From Methanobrevibacter sp. TMH8 (GTDB lineage Archaea; Methanobacteriota; Methanobacteria; Methanobacteriales; Methanobacteriaceae): a stretch of DNA of 64,000 nt. The DNA lies in contig NZ_JAHLZE010000007.1 in the NCBI RefSeq assembly GCF_020148105.1, positions 20,222 to 84,221 on the forward strand, given 5' to 3'. Each line of letters begins with the position of its first letter. The first letter of the stretch is position 1. The translations under genes and the position numbers were made by a program. Under the pieces are notes generated by a model. That model worked only from the letters and a program-made list of their open reading frames with translations, did not search any database and was not told the origin of the DNA. Shown here piece after piece: positions 1 through 9,955 of this stretch.

Positions 1-1
1 A

Positions 2-193
2 TGGTCTCCAAATCCAGGATCTAAATTAGAAGGACATAGGGCTCCTTTTGCAAGTTGGTACAAAGAAACAATACTAGAAGCTAGTGATATTGTCTATAAT
101 AATAAAGTTCCTTGGGGTCTTGAGAATCATTGTTATGAGTGTGATGGAAATTCACTATTACATGATGCTTTAAGATTAAAAGGTGTTAAATAA
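2..193 (+). CDS. C-terminal fragment of an unrecognised protein
   Basis: The window opens inside a reading frame that stays open for 63 codons and stops with TAA at 191-193. The visible residues include GSKLEGHRAPFASWYKETI and a CYEC pair near the end. The composition (Trp, His, Cys, varied residues) is that of a real globular protein, but I do not recognise the family. The start and most of the protein lie to the left of the window. Confidence 0.55.
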   Translation, partial: WSPNPGSKLEGHRAPFASWYKETILEASDIVYNNKVPWGLENHCYECDGNSLLHDALRLKGVK

Positions 194-239
194 TAACTAT
201 TAAAAAAGAGAATATCATATCAAATATATTAAATAATAT

Positions 240-318
<79 letters not shown>

Positions 319-689
319 ATTACTATAATATAAGATTTAATCAATATTTAAATTTTTGGATATTAAAGAATCTTAATTATTATATAACTATTCAAAAAAG
401 TTCATTATTCATTTTATAGTATAATCTTAATTTTTACATAAACTCCACATTTTTATAGACTTTACTTATAACTTTACTTATAGATAAGATATAAATACTA
501 TAATTTAAATAATTTTATTAAATATTTATAACAATAGTTATTTAAATATATGTATTTTTTGATACTAATAATTCTAATAGAAAAATATAATGTAATAATT
601 AAATCAATTATAAATCAATTTTAATATAAAATAATAAAAAATAATAAAAATAATAGATAAATATATAAATAATACAAAAGGAGGAAAAA
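319..689. other. AT-rich intergenic region
   Basis: No open frame or RNA gene is visible. It contains one copy of the palindrome ATAACAATAGTTAT (528-541) and several TATA-like runs, and ends with the strong ribosome binding site AAAGGAGGAAAAA before the gene at 690. Confidence 0.5.
528..541. promoter_or_regulatory. Candidate operator, palindrome ATAACAATAGTTAT
   Basis: Inverted repeat with arms ATAAC and GTTAT around AATA. The same 14-mer occurs twice in tandem between cysE and metY. Its position upstream of the NifX-like gene suggests a shared regulator of the sulfur/Fe-S genes, which is inference. Confidence 0.35.
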
Positions 690-1043
690 ATGACATTTAA
701 AGTTGCAGTTGCAAGTACAGATAATGAAAATATTAATGAACACTTTGGAAAAGCAAAGAGATTTTTAATATATAAAATAAAAGATGATGGATCTTATGAA
801 TTTCTTGAAAATAGAGAGAATAATCCTCCTTGTAACAATGGAAAACATGAAGGAAACATCATGATTGATAGTGTAGACTTAATCGAAGATGTAAGTATTC
901 TCTTGGTATCAAATGTAGGTCCTGGAGCTATAGACTTATTGATTTCAAAAGAAATCAAACCATATGTAACATCTTTTACTATTGAAGATGGTTTAAAAGA
1001 AATAAGTGTTCTTGAAAAAGAACTACATCAAAATAATGATTAA
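690..1043 (+). CDS. NifX/NifB-type dinitrogenase iron-molybdenum cofactor-binding domain protein
   Basis: This 117-residue protein is a stand-alone Nitro_FeMo-Co domain, recognisable from the opening KVAVAS, the NINEHFGKA segment and the alpha/beta alternation to the end. Members bind Fe-S or Fe-Mo precursor clusters. In methanogens without nitrogenase such small proteins are usually tied to Fe-S or hydrogenase maturation, but the substrate is unknown. A strong ribosome binding site AAGGAGG lies 6 bases before the ATG. The next gene downstream encodes an FdhD-like protein, which fits a metalloenzyme-maturation role. Confidence 0.8.
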   Translation: MTFKVAVASTDNENINEHFGKAKRFLIYKIKDDGSYEFLENRENNPPCNNGKHEGNIMIDSVDLIEDVSILLVSNVGPGAIDLLISKEIKPYVTSFTIEDGLKEISVLEKELHQNND

Positions 1044-1179
1044 TTAGACTATTTATTAAATAAATTAGATAATAGGATGATTATAATGGTTGTTAAAATT
1101 TTCTAATTAAGACTAAATTAAATCAATATTTTAAACTAGCATTATAAATTTTGTATAAATATAGAGGAGATTGAAAAAT

Positions 1180-1938
1180 ATGTTAATGACTGATAATGTT
1201 AAAGCTTCATTTTATAAAAATGGAGCTTATATTGATAAAGAAGAAGAAATAGTCGCTGATGAAACAATAACTGTAGTAATTAATGAAACATTAACAAGAA
1301 GTTTTTCAATTAGCCCTAATTCTTTAGAAGATTTTACTGTGGGATATATGTTAGGAGAAGGAATTATTGAAACTGTTGATAATATAGAAAAACTTGAAGT
1401 TAATGGTAACAAAATAACAGCTACTGTGAACTTGGAAGATTTTGATATTATGAAAGAACTTATTGTTGGATCTGATTGTTTTGGAGGTTGGAGAACAAAA
1501 ATTGATTTGATAAACAAAGTAGAATCAGATTTTAAAGTCAGTGGTGAAGAAATACTAGAGAATATTGAAAAAATTAGAGAAAAAGCTACTACTTGGGAAA
1601 AAACTGGAGGAACACATGTAGCTGGATTAGTAAATAATGAAAAAGATAAATTTATTTCCAGAGAAGATATAAGTAGACATGTTGCAGTTGATAAGGTTAT
1701 TGGAGCATCTGCAAGAGAAAAACTAGACTTTAAAAATTCATATATAGTTTATAGTGGGAGAATGCCAGCAGATGTATTGATTAAACTAGCTAGAGTAGGA
1801 ATTCCTTTAATAGCTTCTAATGCAGCACCAACACTATCTGGATATACTGTAGCAGATGAAGCTAATATTACTATGATAGGATTTGCAAGAGAAGATAAAT
1901 TCAATGTGTATACTCATCCTGAGCATTTAAAAAAATAG
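1180..1938 (+). CDS. fdhD: FdhD-like formate dehydrogenase accessory protein
   Basis: FdhD proteins pass sulfur from a cysteine desulfurase to the molybdenum or tungsten cofactor of formate dehydrogenase. Recognised from the N-terminal strand region (VINETLTRSFSISPNSLEDF), the GYMLGEGII segment, the KTGGTHVAG motif, SREDISRHVAVDKVIG, SGRMPADVLIKLARVGIP and the C-terminal ASNAAPT. The expected CxxC loop here reads SDCFGGW, so only one cysteine is present. A TTG at 1171 would add three residues, but it touches the AGGAGA ribosome binding site (1165-1170); the ATG at 1180 has proper spacing, giving 252 residues. A cysteine desulfurase lies 7 kb downstream at 8692. Confidence 0.85.
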   Translation: MLMTDNVKASFYKNGAYIDKEEEIVADETITVVINETLTRSFSISPNSLEDFTVGYMLGEGIIETVDNIEKLEVNGNKITATVNLEDFDIMKELIVGSDCFGGWRTKIDLINKVESDFKVSGEEILENIEKIREKATTWEKTGGTHVAGLVNNEKDKFISREDISRHVAVDKVIGASAREKLDFKNSYIVYSGRMPADVLIKLARVGIPLIASNAAPTLSGYTVADEANITMIGFAREDKFNVYTHPEHLKK

Positions 1939-2278
1939 AAAAACATTATCAAAATATTTTCAATTAAATCTCATCAATTAATCAATATTCATCAATTAAA
2001 TTAATATTTATTAATTGAATCTCTAATTAAATATTAAATCAATATTTATCAATTAAATTAATATTATACTATATTAATTTCTAAATAAATTAAATATAAA
2101 GTAATAATAATTAAATTTAGTATATTTTTAGTATATTTAAATTAATTTATAATATATTTAATAATAAAAATAATAAAAAATATATGTAAAATATATAAAA
2201 TGAATATAAATAAATTATGAATTAAATATAAATTAAATACAGATAACTAAATAAAACTAAATATAATATATTTATCAC
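1939..2278. other. AT-rich intergenic region with short direct repeats
   Basis: Spacer between two convergent genes. Two near-identical copies of about 28 bp, built on CAATATT, ATCAATTAAATTAATATT, begin near 1983 and 2039. No gene is visible. Confidence 0.4.
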
Positions 2279-2752
2279 TTAAATATCATAAAATAATATA
2301 TATTCTGAAGGATCAGAGCAAACATTACAATCTTTTGCAACAATACCCTTTTTACGAAGAACTTCATTATCACAAGTACTTGAATCACTACCTAAACATG
2401 CTTTACAGCCTTCAGGAACAACATCTTTTTCTTTATGTAACAAACATAAAATATCTTCAGCTTTAGTTTTTCTGCAAATTTCACAGATTCTTGGAATAAT
2501 ATCTATTTTTTCAATTTTCCCATCTTTTAAATCATGCGCTAATTTATTAATCATTCCTAAAATTTCAATATTAAATCCAACTTCATTGCCTCGTTTATCA
2601 CTAAGATATTGAGATACTGCAGGTTGGGTTATATCTAAAATTGATGAAATCTCTTTTTGCTTCATTCCAAGCTCAAAAAGTTCTTTAGCTAAAACTGATC
2701 TAATTCCTGGAATTAAGTACCATACAACAATCTCACATGGTGGTTTCATCAT
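2279..2752 (-). CDS. HTH transcriptional regulator with cysteine-rich C-terminus
   Basis: The N-terminal third holds a helix-turn-helix (ELFELGMKQKEISSILDIT followed by QPAVSQYLSDKRG). The C-terminal part is rich in cysteines arranged in pairs: CEIC, a single C in DILCLL, CKAC, a single C in STCDN and CNVC, a spacing that suggests an Fe-S or zinc site. A GTG six bases upstream lies inside the ribosome binding site AGGAGGTGA; the ATG at 2752 follows it with good spacing, giving 157 residues. Between cysE and the metallocluster genes, it is a plausible sensor of Fe-S or cysteine status. That role is inferred from context and cysteines; the ligand is not shown by the sequence. Confidence 0.75.
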   Translation of the reverse strand: MMKPPCEIVVWYLIPGIRSVLAKELFELGMKQKEISSILDITQPAVSQYLSDKRGNEVGFNIEILGMINKLAHDLKDGKIEKIDIIPRICEICRKTKAEDILCLLHKEKDVVPEGCKACLGSDSSTCDNEVLRKKGIVAKDCNVCSDPSEYILFYDI

Positions 2753-2790
2753 TTTCACCTCCTGTAAATTTAATTTTTTATATGTTTAAA

Positions 2791-2826
2791 TTTTATTATT
2801 AACACAGTATATTTTATTATTAACAT
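2791..2826. promoter_or_regulatory. 21-bp spaced direct repeats upstream of the HTH regulator
   Basis: TTTTATTATTAACA occurs at 2791 and again at 2812, exactly 21 bp apart, i.e. two helical turns on one face of the DNA. They sit 39-74 bases upstream of the regulator start, suitable for autoregulation. AT-rich composition makes chance repeats possible. Confidence 0.3.
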
Positions 2827-3007
2827 TATATATTTAATATATCTTTATTAACTTTTATTATAATTTTTTAAATAAAATTAATATTCAAAATTACCATTCA
2901 TATTAATAGTTATATAATAGTTATAATATCATAATATATCAATTTTAATCTAGACTTATTTATTAATTAATCTTTTTTTATTTTATATTTTTAATTTTGT
3001 ATTATAA

Positions 3008-3652
3008 TTAACTTTTATTATCTTGTTTAAGTTTAATAATTTCATTTTCTAAATATTTTTGCCTTTTTAAAAGCATTTGAAGAGTTTTATCAATAGGATC
3101 TGGAAGATTTTGATGTTCAAGATCTATAGCACATTTTCTTTCTTCTTGAACTATTTTTCCAGGAACCCCAACAATAGTAGCTCCATTAGGAACATTATCC
3201 AAAACAACTGATCCTGCTCCCACTTTAGATCCATTTCCAAGAGTAATATTTCCAATTATAAGAGCCCCTGAACCAATGACAACTCCATCTCCAACAGTAG
3301 GATGTCTTTTTTCCCTGATTGTGCTTGTTCCTCCAAGTACAACTCCTTTGTATAAAATTACATCATTACCAATTTCAGCAGTTTCACCAATAACTACTCC
3401 CATTCCATGATCAATAAAAACTCTACGTCCTATTTTAGCTGCAGGATGAATTTCTATTCCTGTGAAAAATCGATTAATCGATGAAACAATTCTTGCTGAT
3501 AAATATCTGCCATGATTCCATAGATAATGGGCAAATAAATGGTACCATATAGAGTGTAAACCTGAATAACAGAGAAATATCTCAAATGAACTTCTTGCTG
3601 CAGGATCTCTTAGATTAACCATTAATATATCTTCTTTTATTCTTTTAAACAT
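3008..3652 (-). CDS. cysE: Serine O-acetyltransferase
   Basis: Converts serine and acetyl-CoA to O-acetylserine, the first step of the bacterial-type cysteine pathway. At 214 residues it matches the short form of the enzyme. Residues 1-65 are the helical region with the family signature DPAARS; from about 66 a left-handed beta-helix of hexapeptide repeats follows, with [17 protein letters not shown] (His82 the likely catalytic base), [24 protein letters not shown] and GVPGKIV. The C-terminal tail is a charged helix. No clear ribosome binding site precedes the ATG. CysK, the next enzyme in the pathway, is at 7314. Confidence 0.95.
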   Translation of the reverse strand: MFKRIKEDILMVNLRDPAARSSFEIFLCYSGLHSIWYHLFAHYLWNHGRYLSARIVSSINRFFTGIEIHPAAKIGRRVFIDHGMGVVIGETAEIGNDVILYKGVVLGGTSTIREKRHPTVGDGVVIGSGALIIGNITLGNGSKVGAGSVVLDNVPNGATIVGVPGKIVQEERKCAIDLEHQNLPDPIDKTLQMLLKRQKYLENEIIKLKQDNKS

Positions 3653-4174
3653 TTAAATCAATGAAAAATTTAATTACAAAAATCTACTTTAAAAACAATT
3701 AATTATTATGCAAATGCTTTATTACCTATAAAATTTTTTAGTTATAATAAATCACTACAATAAATACATGTTAATGCCTTCAAGAATGATATACATATCT
3801 AACAATGGCAAATTAGAAATATAACATTAATATTACAATTGTTATATTAAATTATATTATCTATTTTATAGTATATAAATGTTAATATTTTTATATCGAC
3901 ATTAAGTTTAAAAACAAGAAAAACCAAAACATTTATAAATAATAATATAACAATAGTTATTATATAACAATAGTTATAAAATCAAGATATAGAATATAAA
4001 AAATCATTAACTTAAAATTAGAACTAATTTTCTTATATTAAGTTAATTTTGTTTATTTTATTAATTAATCTATATTAAAATTGATCTATTTTGTTAAATT
4101 AGGATTTTGACGATATGTCAAAAATACTATTTTACAATTAAAATCAAAAATTTAAAATTGTTATAGGTGTTAAT
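3653..4174. other. Divergent promoter region between cysE and metY
   Basis: This 522-bp spacer must hold promoters for both divergent genes. Three palindromic elements lie inside (3832-3845, 3947-3960, 3964-3977). TATA-like runs are too many to choose between. No gene is visible. Confidence 0.5.
3832..3977. promoter_or_regulatory. Candidate operator cluster, ATAACAATAGTTAT palindromes
   Basis: Two exact copies of ATAACAATAGTTAT lie at 3947-3960 and 3964-3977 with 17 bp between starts. A related element, ATTACAATTGTTAT, is at 3832-3845. The same 14-mer occurs at 528-541. Location between cysE and metY suggests control of sulfur assimilation. The cysteine-rich HTH regulator at 2279 is a candidate binder, by inference. 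Confidence 0.4.
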
Positions 4175-5479
4175 ATGAGTGATAATAATAACGAAGAAAA
4201 ACAATATGGAAACAGGACATTAGAATTACATGCTGGTCAAGAAGAACCAGATCCGGCAACCGGTGCAAGAGCAGTTCCAATCTATCAAACAACTTCTTAT
4301 GTTTTTAATGATACAGAACAAGCAGCAAATTTGTTTGCTCTTCAAGAGTTTGGACAAATCTATACAAGGTTAACTAATCCTACTAATGATGTACTTGAAC
4401 AAAGAGTTGCAGCTATTGAAGGCGGTGTAGCAGGTTTATCATTTGCATCAGGAGCTGCTGCTATAACTACATCTATACTAAACTTATCTAGTGTAGGAGA
4501 AAATATAGTATCTGGAGACAACTTATATGGAGGGACTTATTCATTATTCAATAATACTTTCCCTAACTTCGGAAGAGAAGTAAAGTTCGTTGATTCTCAA
4601 GATTTAAATGCATATGAAGCAGCAATTGATTCAAATACTAAAGCATTATATGCAGAATCTTTAGGAAATCCTAAGTTAGATGTTCCTGATTTTGAAAAAT
4701 TATCAAAGTTAGCTCATGAAAATGATATTCCTTTGATTGTAGATAATACCTCTGCTGTTGGGCTTGTTAAACCAATAGAATATGGTGCAGATATTGTAGT
4801 AGATTCAGCTACAAAATTCCTTGGAGGTCATGGAACAACTCTTGGAGGAATAATCGTTACAGGAGATAAATTTGATTGGGCAAATGGAAAATTCCCTGAA
4901 TTTACTAAACCAGATCCTGCATATAATGGATTATCATACACAGAAGCTTTTAATGAACTAGCATATATTATAAGAGCTAGAGGAAACTTCCTACGAGATG
5001 TTGGACCAAGTTTAAGTCCATTCAATGCATTCTTGCTTTTACAAGGTACAGAAACTTTATCTCTAAGAATGAAACAACATAGTGAAAATGCACTTGAAGT
5101 AGCTAAATTCTTAGAAGGTCATGAAAATGTTTCATGGGTAAATTATCCTGGACTTGAAACTGATTCTTCCCATAAACTCGCAAAAAAATATTTAAAAGGC
5201 GGATATGGTGCACTTATAGGATTTGCTATTAAAGGTGGATTAGAAGAGGGTAAAAAATTCATCAATAATGTTGATTTACTTTCCCATTTAGCTAATATTG
5301 GAGATTCTAAATCATTAGTTATACACCCTGCATCAACTACACATTCTCAATTAAATGTTCAAGAGCAAATAGCTACTGGAGTAACACCTGATTTTATTAG
5401 GTTATCTATTGGAGTTGAAAATGTTGAAGACATTATAGCTGATATTGATCAAGGATTAAATAAAGCTGTTGGTAAATAA
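4175..5479 (+). CDS. metY: O-acetylhomoserine sulfhydrylase (PLP-dependent)
   Basis: This Cys/Met-metabolism PLP enzyme of 434 residues joins sulfide to O-acetylhomoserine to make homocysteine. Evidence: the N-terminal [30 protein letters not shown], the loop [22 protein letters not shown], the PLP lysine in [12 protein letters not shown] (Lys214), and the insertion after the lysine ([13 protein letters not shown]) that is typical of O-acetylhomoserine sulfhydrylases rather than cystathionine synthases. The C-terminal [10 protein letters not shown] is also family-typical. Divergent from cysE. No strong ribosome binding site is seen apart from GGTGTTAAT just before the ATG. Confidence 0.93.
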   Translation: MSDNNNEEKQYGNRTLELHAGQEEPDPATGARAVPIYQTTSYVFNDTEQAANLFALQEFGQIYTRLTNPTNDVLEQRVAAIEGGVAGLSFASGAAAITTSILNLSSVGENIVSGDNLYGGTYSLFNNTFPNFGREVKFVDSQDLNAYEAAIDSNTKALYAESLGNPKLDVPDFEKLSKLAHENDIPLIVDNTSAVGLVKPIEYGADIVVDSATKFLGGHGTTLGGIIVTGDKFDWANGKFPEFTKPDPAYNGLSYTEAFNELAYIIRARGNFLRDVGPSLSPFNAFLLLQGTETLSLRMKQHSENALEVAKFLEGHENVSWVNYPGLETDSSHKLAKKYLKGGYGALIGFAIKGGLEEGKKFINNVDLLSHLANIGDSKSLVIHPASTTHSQLNVQEQIATGVTPDFIRLSIGVENVEDIIADIDQGLNKAVGK

Positions 5480-5764
5480 TTTTATATATTAAAGGATTTT
5501 AATGATAATGAATGAAAATTAAGAGAAAATAAGCTGACAAATACTATAAAAATAGGAAAAATAACAATAATGATGAAACTTTATGATTTAGATATATTTT
5601 GATTAAGATATATTTTGATTATCTTGATTATTTAAATTTATATAATTAATTATAATTAATAAAAATCTTAATAAAATATAAAATAATCATAAAAAACTCA
5701 TTATTATTAAGGAAAATGATAATAATATTAACAAGAAAGAACAAACATTATAAAGAGGTTAAAA

Positions 5765-7219
5765 ATGTTAGAGATATATAATACAATAAGTCGAAAAAAA
5801 GAAGTTTTTGAAACAATAAACAATGATAAAAACGTTAATCTCTTTGTTTGTGGCCCCACTGTTTATGATGATGCTCATATTGGGCATGGGCGTACCTATA
5901 TCTCATTTGACATGATAAAAAGATATTTGGAATTTATTGGATATTCAGTTTTTTATGTAGAAAATATTACTGATATTGATGATAAAATTATTAATAGAGC
6001 TAAAGAGAGAGAAATCGACCCTGAAGATTTAGCTAGGGATTTTGAAGAAAAGTTTAAAGAAGATATGGAAAAACTTAATGTCAATTCTGTTAATCTATAT
6101 CCTAGGGCAACTTATCATTTAAATGAAATTTTTAATCAAATTGAAATATTGATTAGTAAAGGTTATGCTTATGAAACAGAAACTGGAGTTTACTTTGAAA
6201 CATCAAAATTTAAAGATTTTGGGAAATTATCAAATAGAAAACTAGACAAACTAGATTCCCATAGAATAGCTATTGATAAAACCAAAAAAGATCCAAAAGA
6301 CTTTGCACTTTGGAAAAAAACTGAAGTTGATGAAACTCCTTTTTATAAGTCTAAATGGGGAAATGGCCGACCTGGTTGGCATATTGAAGATACTGCAATT
6401 ACAGAAAAATATTTTGGTCCACAATATGATATTCATGGAGGAGGATTAGATTTAATATTCCCTCATCATGATGCAGAAATAGCACAGATGGAAGCTATAT
6501 CTGGTAAAAAACCTATGGTAAATTATTGGATGCACACTGGTTTTTTAAATGTCGATGGAGTTAAAATGTCAAAATCTCTTGGAAATTTTATTACCATAAG
6601 AGATCTTTTGAAAGAATGGAATCCTATGGCCTATAGACTATTTGTTCTTTCAACACATTATAGAAGCCCAATTGACTTTTCATCCAAATCATTAAATCAA
6701 GCCTTAAAAAATTTACATAGATTAAATAAAACTGTTGATAACCTTAAACAAACTTTAGATTATCTAAAAAACTTAGAAGTTTTAGAAACCTCTGAAAAAT
6801 CTAACATTACTGATGATCCAAATAAATATAAATTATTAAATCAATTAAATTCAGCAAAAGAAGAATTTTTCTTTCATATGAATGATGATTTTAATACTCC
6901 GAGAGCATTAGCTATTATATTAAGTTTTACAAAAGTCATTAATGGACATATTAATGAAATTGATGATAAAAATAATAGTGATGTTTCTATAGAAGATTTA
7001 AAATTCATTAGAGAATCATTATCATTACTTAAAGATTTTGAAGCTATATTCAAATTAAATATATTTACTATAAAAGAAGAAAAAAAGGAAGACAAATCTT
7101 CTCAACTTCTTGATATAATTTCTTTTACAAGAGAAAAACTTAGAGAAGAAAAAAATTATGATCTTTCAGATGAAATTAGAAATAAACTAAATGAAATTGA
7201 TATTAATATTGAAGATTAA
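5765..7219 (+). CDS. cysS: Cysteinyl-tRNA synthetase
   Basis: Class I aminoacyl-tRNA synthetase that charges tRNA-Cys with cysteine, 484 residues. It shows the zinc-binding Cys29 in FVCGPTVYDD, the HIGH motif at 38-41, the GWHIEDTA and GGGLDLIFPHHDAEIAQ signatures, and the KMSKS motif at 267-271. The C-terminal half is a DALR-type helical anticodon domain with a lysine/glutamate-rich end. GAGGTTAAAA precedes the ATG. Its presence next to cysE and cysK means cysteine is loaded directly; some methanogens instead use the SepRS/SepCysS route. It is followed by cysK after 94 bases. Confidence 0.97.
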   Translation: MLEIYNTISRKKEVFETINNDKNVNLFVCGPTVYDDAHIGHGRTYISFDMIKRYLEFIGYSVFYVENITDIDDKIINRAKEREIDPEDLARDFEEKFKEDMEKLNVNSVNLYPRATYHLNEIFNQIEILISKGYAYETETGVYFETSKFKDFGKLSNRKLDKLDSHRIAIDKTKKDPKDFALWKKTEVDETPFYKSKWGNGRPGWHIEDTAITEKYFGPQYDIHGGGLDLIFPHHDAEIAQMEAISGKKPMVNYWMHTGFLNVDGVKMSKSLGNFITIRDLLKEWNPMAYRLFVLSTHYRSPIDFSSKSLNQALKNLHRLNKTVDNLKQTLDYLKNLEVLETSEKSNITDDPNKYKLLNQLNSAKEEFFFHMNDDFNTPRALAIILSFTKVINGHINEIDDKNNSDVSIEDLKFIRESLSLLKDFEAIFKLNIFTIKEEKKEDKSSQLLDIISFTREKLREEKNYDLSDEIRNKLNEIDINIED

Positions 7220-7313
7220 AGGATATTAACCAAAAAAACATGACAAGGATAAAATAAAAAAATAAGAAAATAAAAATAAGAAAATTACAAAAAATAATGA
7301 TTGAGATGAAAAA

Positions 7314-8282
7314 ATGAGTGAAAAAATTGCAAATAGTTTAACTGAGTTAGTAGGAAATACACCTTTGTTAAAATTAAATAATATTGATGATGGATTAAAT
7401 GGAGATTTAATAGCTAAACTTGAATCTTTCAATCCACTTAGTAGTGTAAAAGATAGAATATCTGTAGGTATGGTAAATAAAGCTGAAAATGAAGGCCTTA
7501 TTGACAAAAGTACCACATTGATTGAACCAACTAGTGGAAATACAGGTATTGGTCTTGCTTTTGTAGCTGCTGCTCGAGGATATAGGCTTATTTTAACTAT
7601 GCCAGAAACAATGTCACTTGAGAGGAAAAAGCTATTAGCTATTTTTGGAGCAGAAATTGTTTTGACTCCTGGTGATAAAGGTATGAATGGAGCTATAGCT
7701 AAAGCGGAAGAATTACTTGAGAAAATCGATAATAGTTTCTCAGTTCATCAATTTTCAAATCCTGTTAATGTAGAAACACATTATAGCACAACTGCAGAGG
7801 AAATTTGGAATGATACAGACGGTAACATAGATATTGTTATAGCTGGTGTTGGTACTGGAGGAACAATTACTGGAATAGCTAGAAAACTAAAAGAAAATGG
7901 AAAAAATCCAAATCTTAAAGCTATTGCTGTTGAACCTTCATCTTCACCTGTACTTTCTGGAGAAAACCCAGGACCTCACAAAATCCAAGGAATTGGTGCT
8001 GGATTTATTCCTGAAATCTATGAAAGTGATTTAATTGATGAAATAATTCAAGTTAAAGATGAAGATGCTTCAAAAGCTATGTTAAAATTAGCTAAAGAAG
8101 AAGGAGTTCTTGCAGGTATTTCTTCTGGTGCAGCAACTCATGCTGGAATTGAAGTAGCTAAAAGAGAAGAAAATAAAGGAAAACGGATTTTAGTTATATT
8201 ACCAGATACTGGTGAAAGATATCTTTCTATGGATTGGGTTTTCCAAGATATCTATAAAGAATACTCTGAAGTTTTAAAATAA
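7314..8282 (+). CDS. cysK: O-acetylserine sulfhydrylase (cysteine synthase A)
   Basis: Completes cysteine synthesis from O-acetylserine and sulfide using PLP. Of 322 residues; the PLP lysine is Lys46 in [10 protein letters not shown], the substrate loop is [11 protein letters not shown], and the phosphate-binding glycine loop is [20 protein letters not shown] closes the active site. The start is the ATG after a weak ribosome binding site (GAGATGAAAA). Together with CysE (3008) it forms the full serine-to-cysteine route; the two enzymes form the cysteine synthase complex in bacteria. Confidence 0.95.
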   Translation: MSEKIANSLTELVGNTPLLKLNNIDDGLNGDLIAKLESFNPLSSVKDRISVGMVNKAENEGLIDKSTTLIEPTSGNTGIGLAFVAAARGYRLILTMPETMSLERKKLLAIFGAEIVLTPGDKGMNGAIAKAEELLEKIDNSFSVHQFSNPVNVETHYSTTAEEIWNDTDGNIDIVIAGVGTGGTITGIARKLKENGKNPNLKAIAVEPSSSPVLSGENPGPHKIQGIGAGFIPEIYESDLIDEIIQVKDEDASKAMLKLAKEEGVLAGISSGAATHAGIEVAKREENKGKRILVILPDTGERYLSMDWVFQDIYKEYSEVLK

Positions 8283-8691
8283 TTTTTTAATAATTAATTT
8301 AATAGTTAAATCAAATATTTAATATTATAAGTATTAATTATTATATTAATTATTAGACTAATTATAAAGATTAATTTTTAGACTAATTTTTAGACTATAT
8401 TATTAGACTAATTATATTAATTCAATAATTTTTTATTTTTAAAATTTTTATAAAAAATTTTTATATATTGCAAAAAATTAATATATTTTATATACAGATT
8501 TATATCTTACATTAAATAATAATTATCAATTATATGTATTAGTCAATTATTTTTTAAATTATTTATAATTTTTTTTTCAATAATTTTAATAAACATGAAT
8601 AACATAGTACTTATATTCAACATTTAATAGAACCATAGAATTTATATTAATATTAATATTATAATTAAATTAAAGTTAATGGAGTAATATC
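8283..8691. other. AT-rich intergenic region
   Basis: 409-bp spacer before the nifS-iscU pair, with several copies of TTAGACTAATT and related words around 8355-8420. It presumably contains the promoter for the pair. No gene or convincing RNA is visible. Confidence 0.4.
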
Positions 8692-9894
8692 ATGATATAT
8701 ATGGATCATTCAGCCACAGCACCTGTAAGAGAAGAAGTATTTGAAGTTATGAAACCATATTTCACAAGGTCATTTGGAAATGCATCAACATTTTACTCTC
8801 TTGGAAGAGAAGCTAAAGCAGCTATGGAAGAATCTAGAAAACATGTCGCTAATATTATTGGTGCAAATAAAGATGAAATAATATTTACAAGTGGTGGAAC
8901 TGAATCTGATAACATAGCTATTCAAGGAATTGCATATAAACTAAAAAATGCTGATAAAGGAAACCATATTATAACCTCAGCTATAGAACATCCTGCTGTA
9001 ATGGAAACATGTGCTCATCTTGAAAAGAAAGGATTTGAAGTGACTTATCTTCCTGTTTATGAAGATGGAATTGTCAAAATAGAAGATCTTAAATCAGCTA
9101 TTAAAGATGAAACTATTCTCATTACTATCATGCATGCAAATAATGAAATTGGAACTATTCAACCAATTGCAGAAATTGGCAAAATAGCTAAAGAAAAGAA
9201 AATTAAATTCCATACCGATGCTGTTCAATCTGTTGGAAAGATACCTGTTGATGTTAATGAGATGAATGTTGATTTACTTTCTATTTCTTCACATAAGGTA
9301 TTTGGACCTAAAGGAATAGGTGCATTGTATATTAGAAAAGGAACAAGACTTGAACCAATTCTTTATGGAGGAGGACAAGAAATGGATTTATCTCCAGGAA
9401 CTGAAAATATCCCAGGAATAGTTGGTTTAGGTGAAGCTTGTAGATTAGCTAAAGAAGAACTAAATAATACTATGGAATATACTAAAAAACTTAGAGATAA
9501 ACTTGTTGATGGAGTTTTAAACAGTGTTGAAAAATCTTATATAAATGGAAATATAGAAAAAAGACTTCCTGGAAATGTCAACTTCCGTTTTACTGGAATT
9601 GAAGGTGAATCAATTGTCCTTATGCTTGATGCAAAAGGTATTGCTAGTTCAACTGGTTCTGCATGCTCATCTAAGAAACTTACTGCTTCTCATGTTCTAA
9701 AAGCAATAGGACTTGAAGATGTTGATTCTCATGGATCACTTAGATTGACTATTGGTCCTGAAAATACAGAAGAAGAAGTGGATATTGTAATTAAAGAAAT
9801 ACCACCTATCATAGAAAAACTTCGAAGTATGTCTTCAATTTGGAATAAAGACAAAGACATTTGGAAAAATAATACTGAAAGTTGTGATATTTAA
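8692..9894 (+). CDS. nifS: Cysteine desulfurase (NifS/IscS family)
   Basis: PLP enzyme that removes sulfur from cysteine as a persulfide for Fe-S cluster and thio-cofactor assembly; 400 residues. Evidence: the opening YMDHSATAPVREEV, FTSGGTESDNIAIQG, HANNEIGTIQPI, the PLP lysine Lys202 in SISSHKVFGPKG and the persulfide cysteine Cys325 in STGSACSSKK, which resembles the long mobile loop of the NifS/IscS group. The C-terminal end (IWNKDKDIWKNNTESCDI) is an extra short tail. It is followed after 61 bases by iscU, so the two are likely co-transcribed. Confidence 0.95.
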   Translation: MIYMDHSATAPVREEVFEVMKPYFTRSFGNASTFYSLGREAKAAMEESRKHVANIIGANKDEIIFTSGGTESDNIAIQGIAYKLKNADKGNHIITSAIEHPAVMETCAHLEKKGFEVTYLPVYEDGIVKIEDLKSAIKDETILITIMHANNEIGTIQPIAEIGKIAKEKKIKFHTDAVQSVGKIPVDVNEMNVDLLSISSHKVFGPKGIGALYIRKGTRLEPILYGGGQEMDLSPGTENIPGIVGLGEACRLAKEELNNTMEYTKKLRDKLVDGVLNSVEKSYINGNIEKRLPGNVNFRFTGIEGESIVLMLDAKGIASSTGSACSSKKLTASHVLKAIGLEDVDSHGSLRLTIGPENTEEEVDIVIKEIPPIIEKLRSMSSIWNKDKDIWKNNTESCDI

Positions 9895-9955
9895 TTATCG
9901 AAAGGAATTACCTATAAAAAATTAATTAAAGAAACTAACTAATAAAGGTGAAAAA

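Noticed and set aside
1227..1517. Antisense open frame in fdhD
   Set aside because: Shadow of a real gene with Ser/Ile-rich composition.
5560..5640. C/D box small RNA upstream of cysS
   Set aside because: TGATGA occurs, but no CTGA box; simple AT words explain the region.
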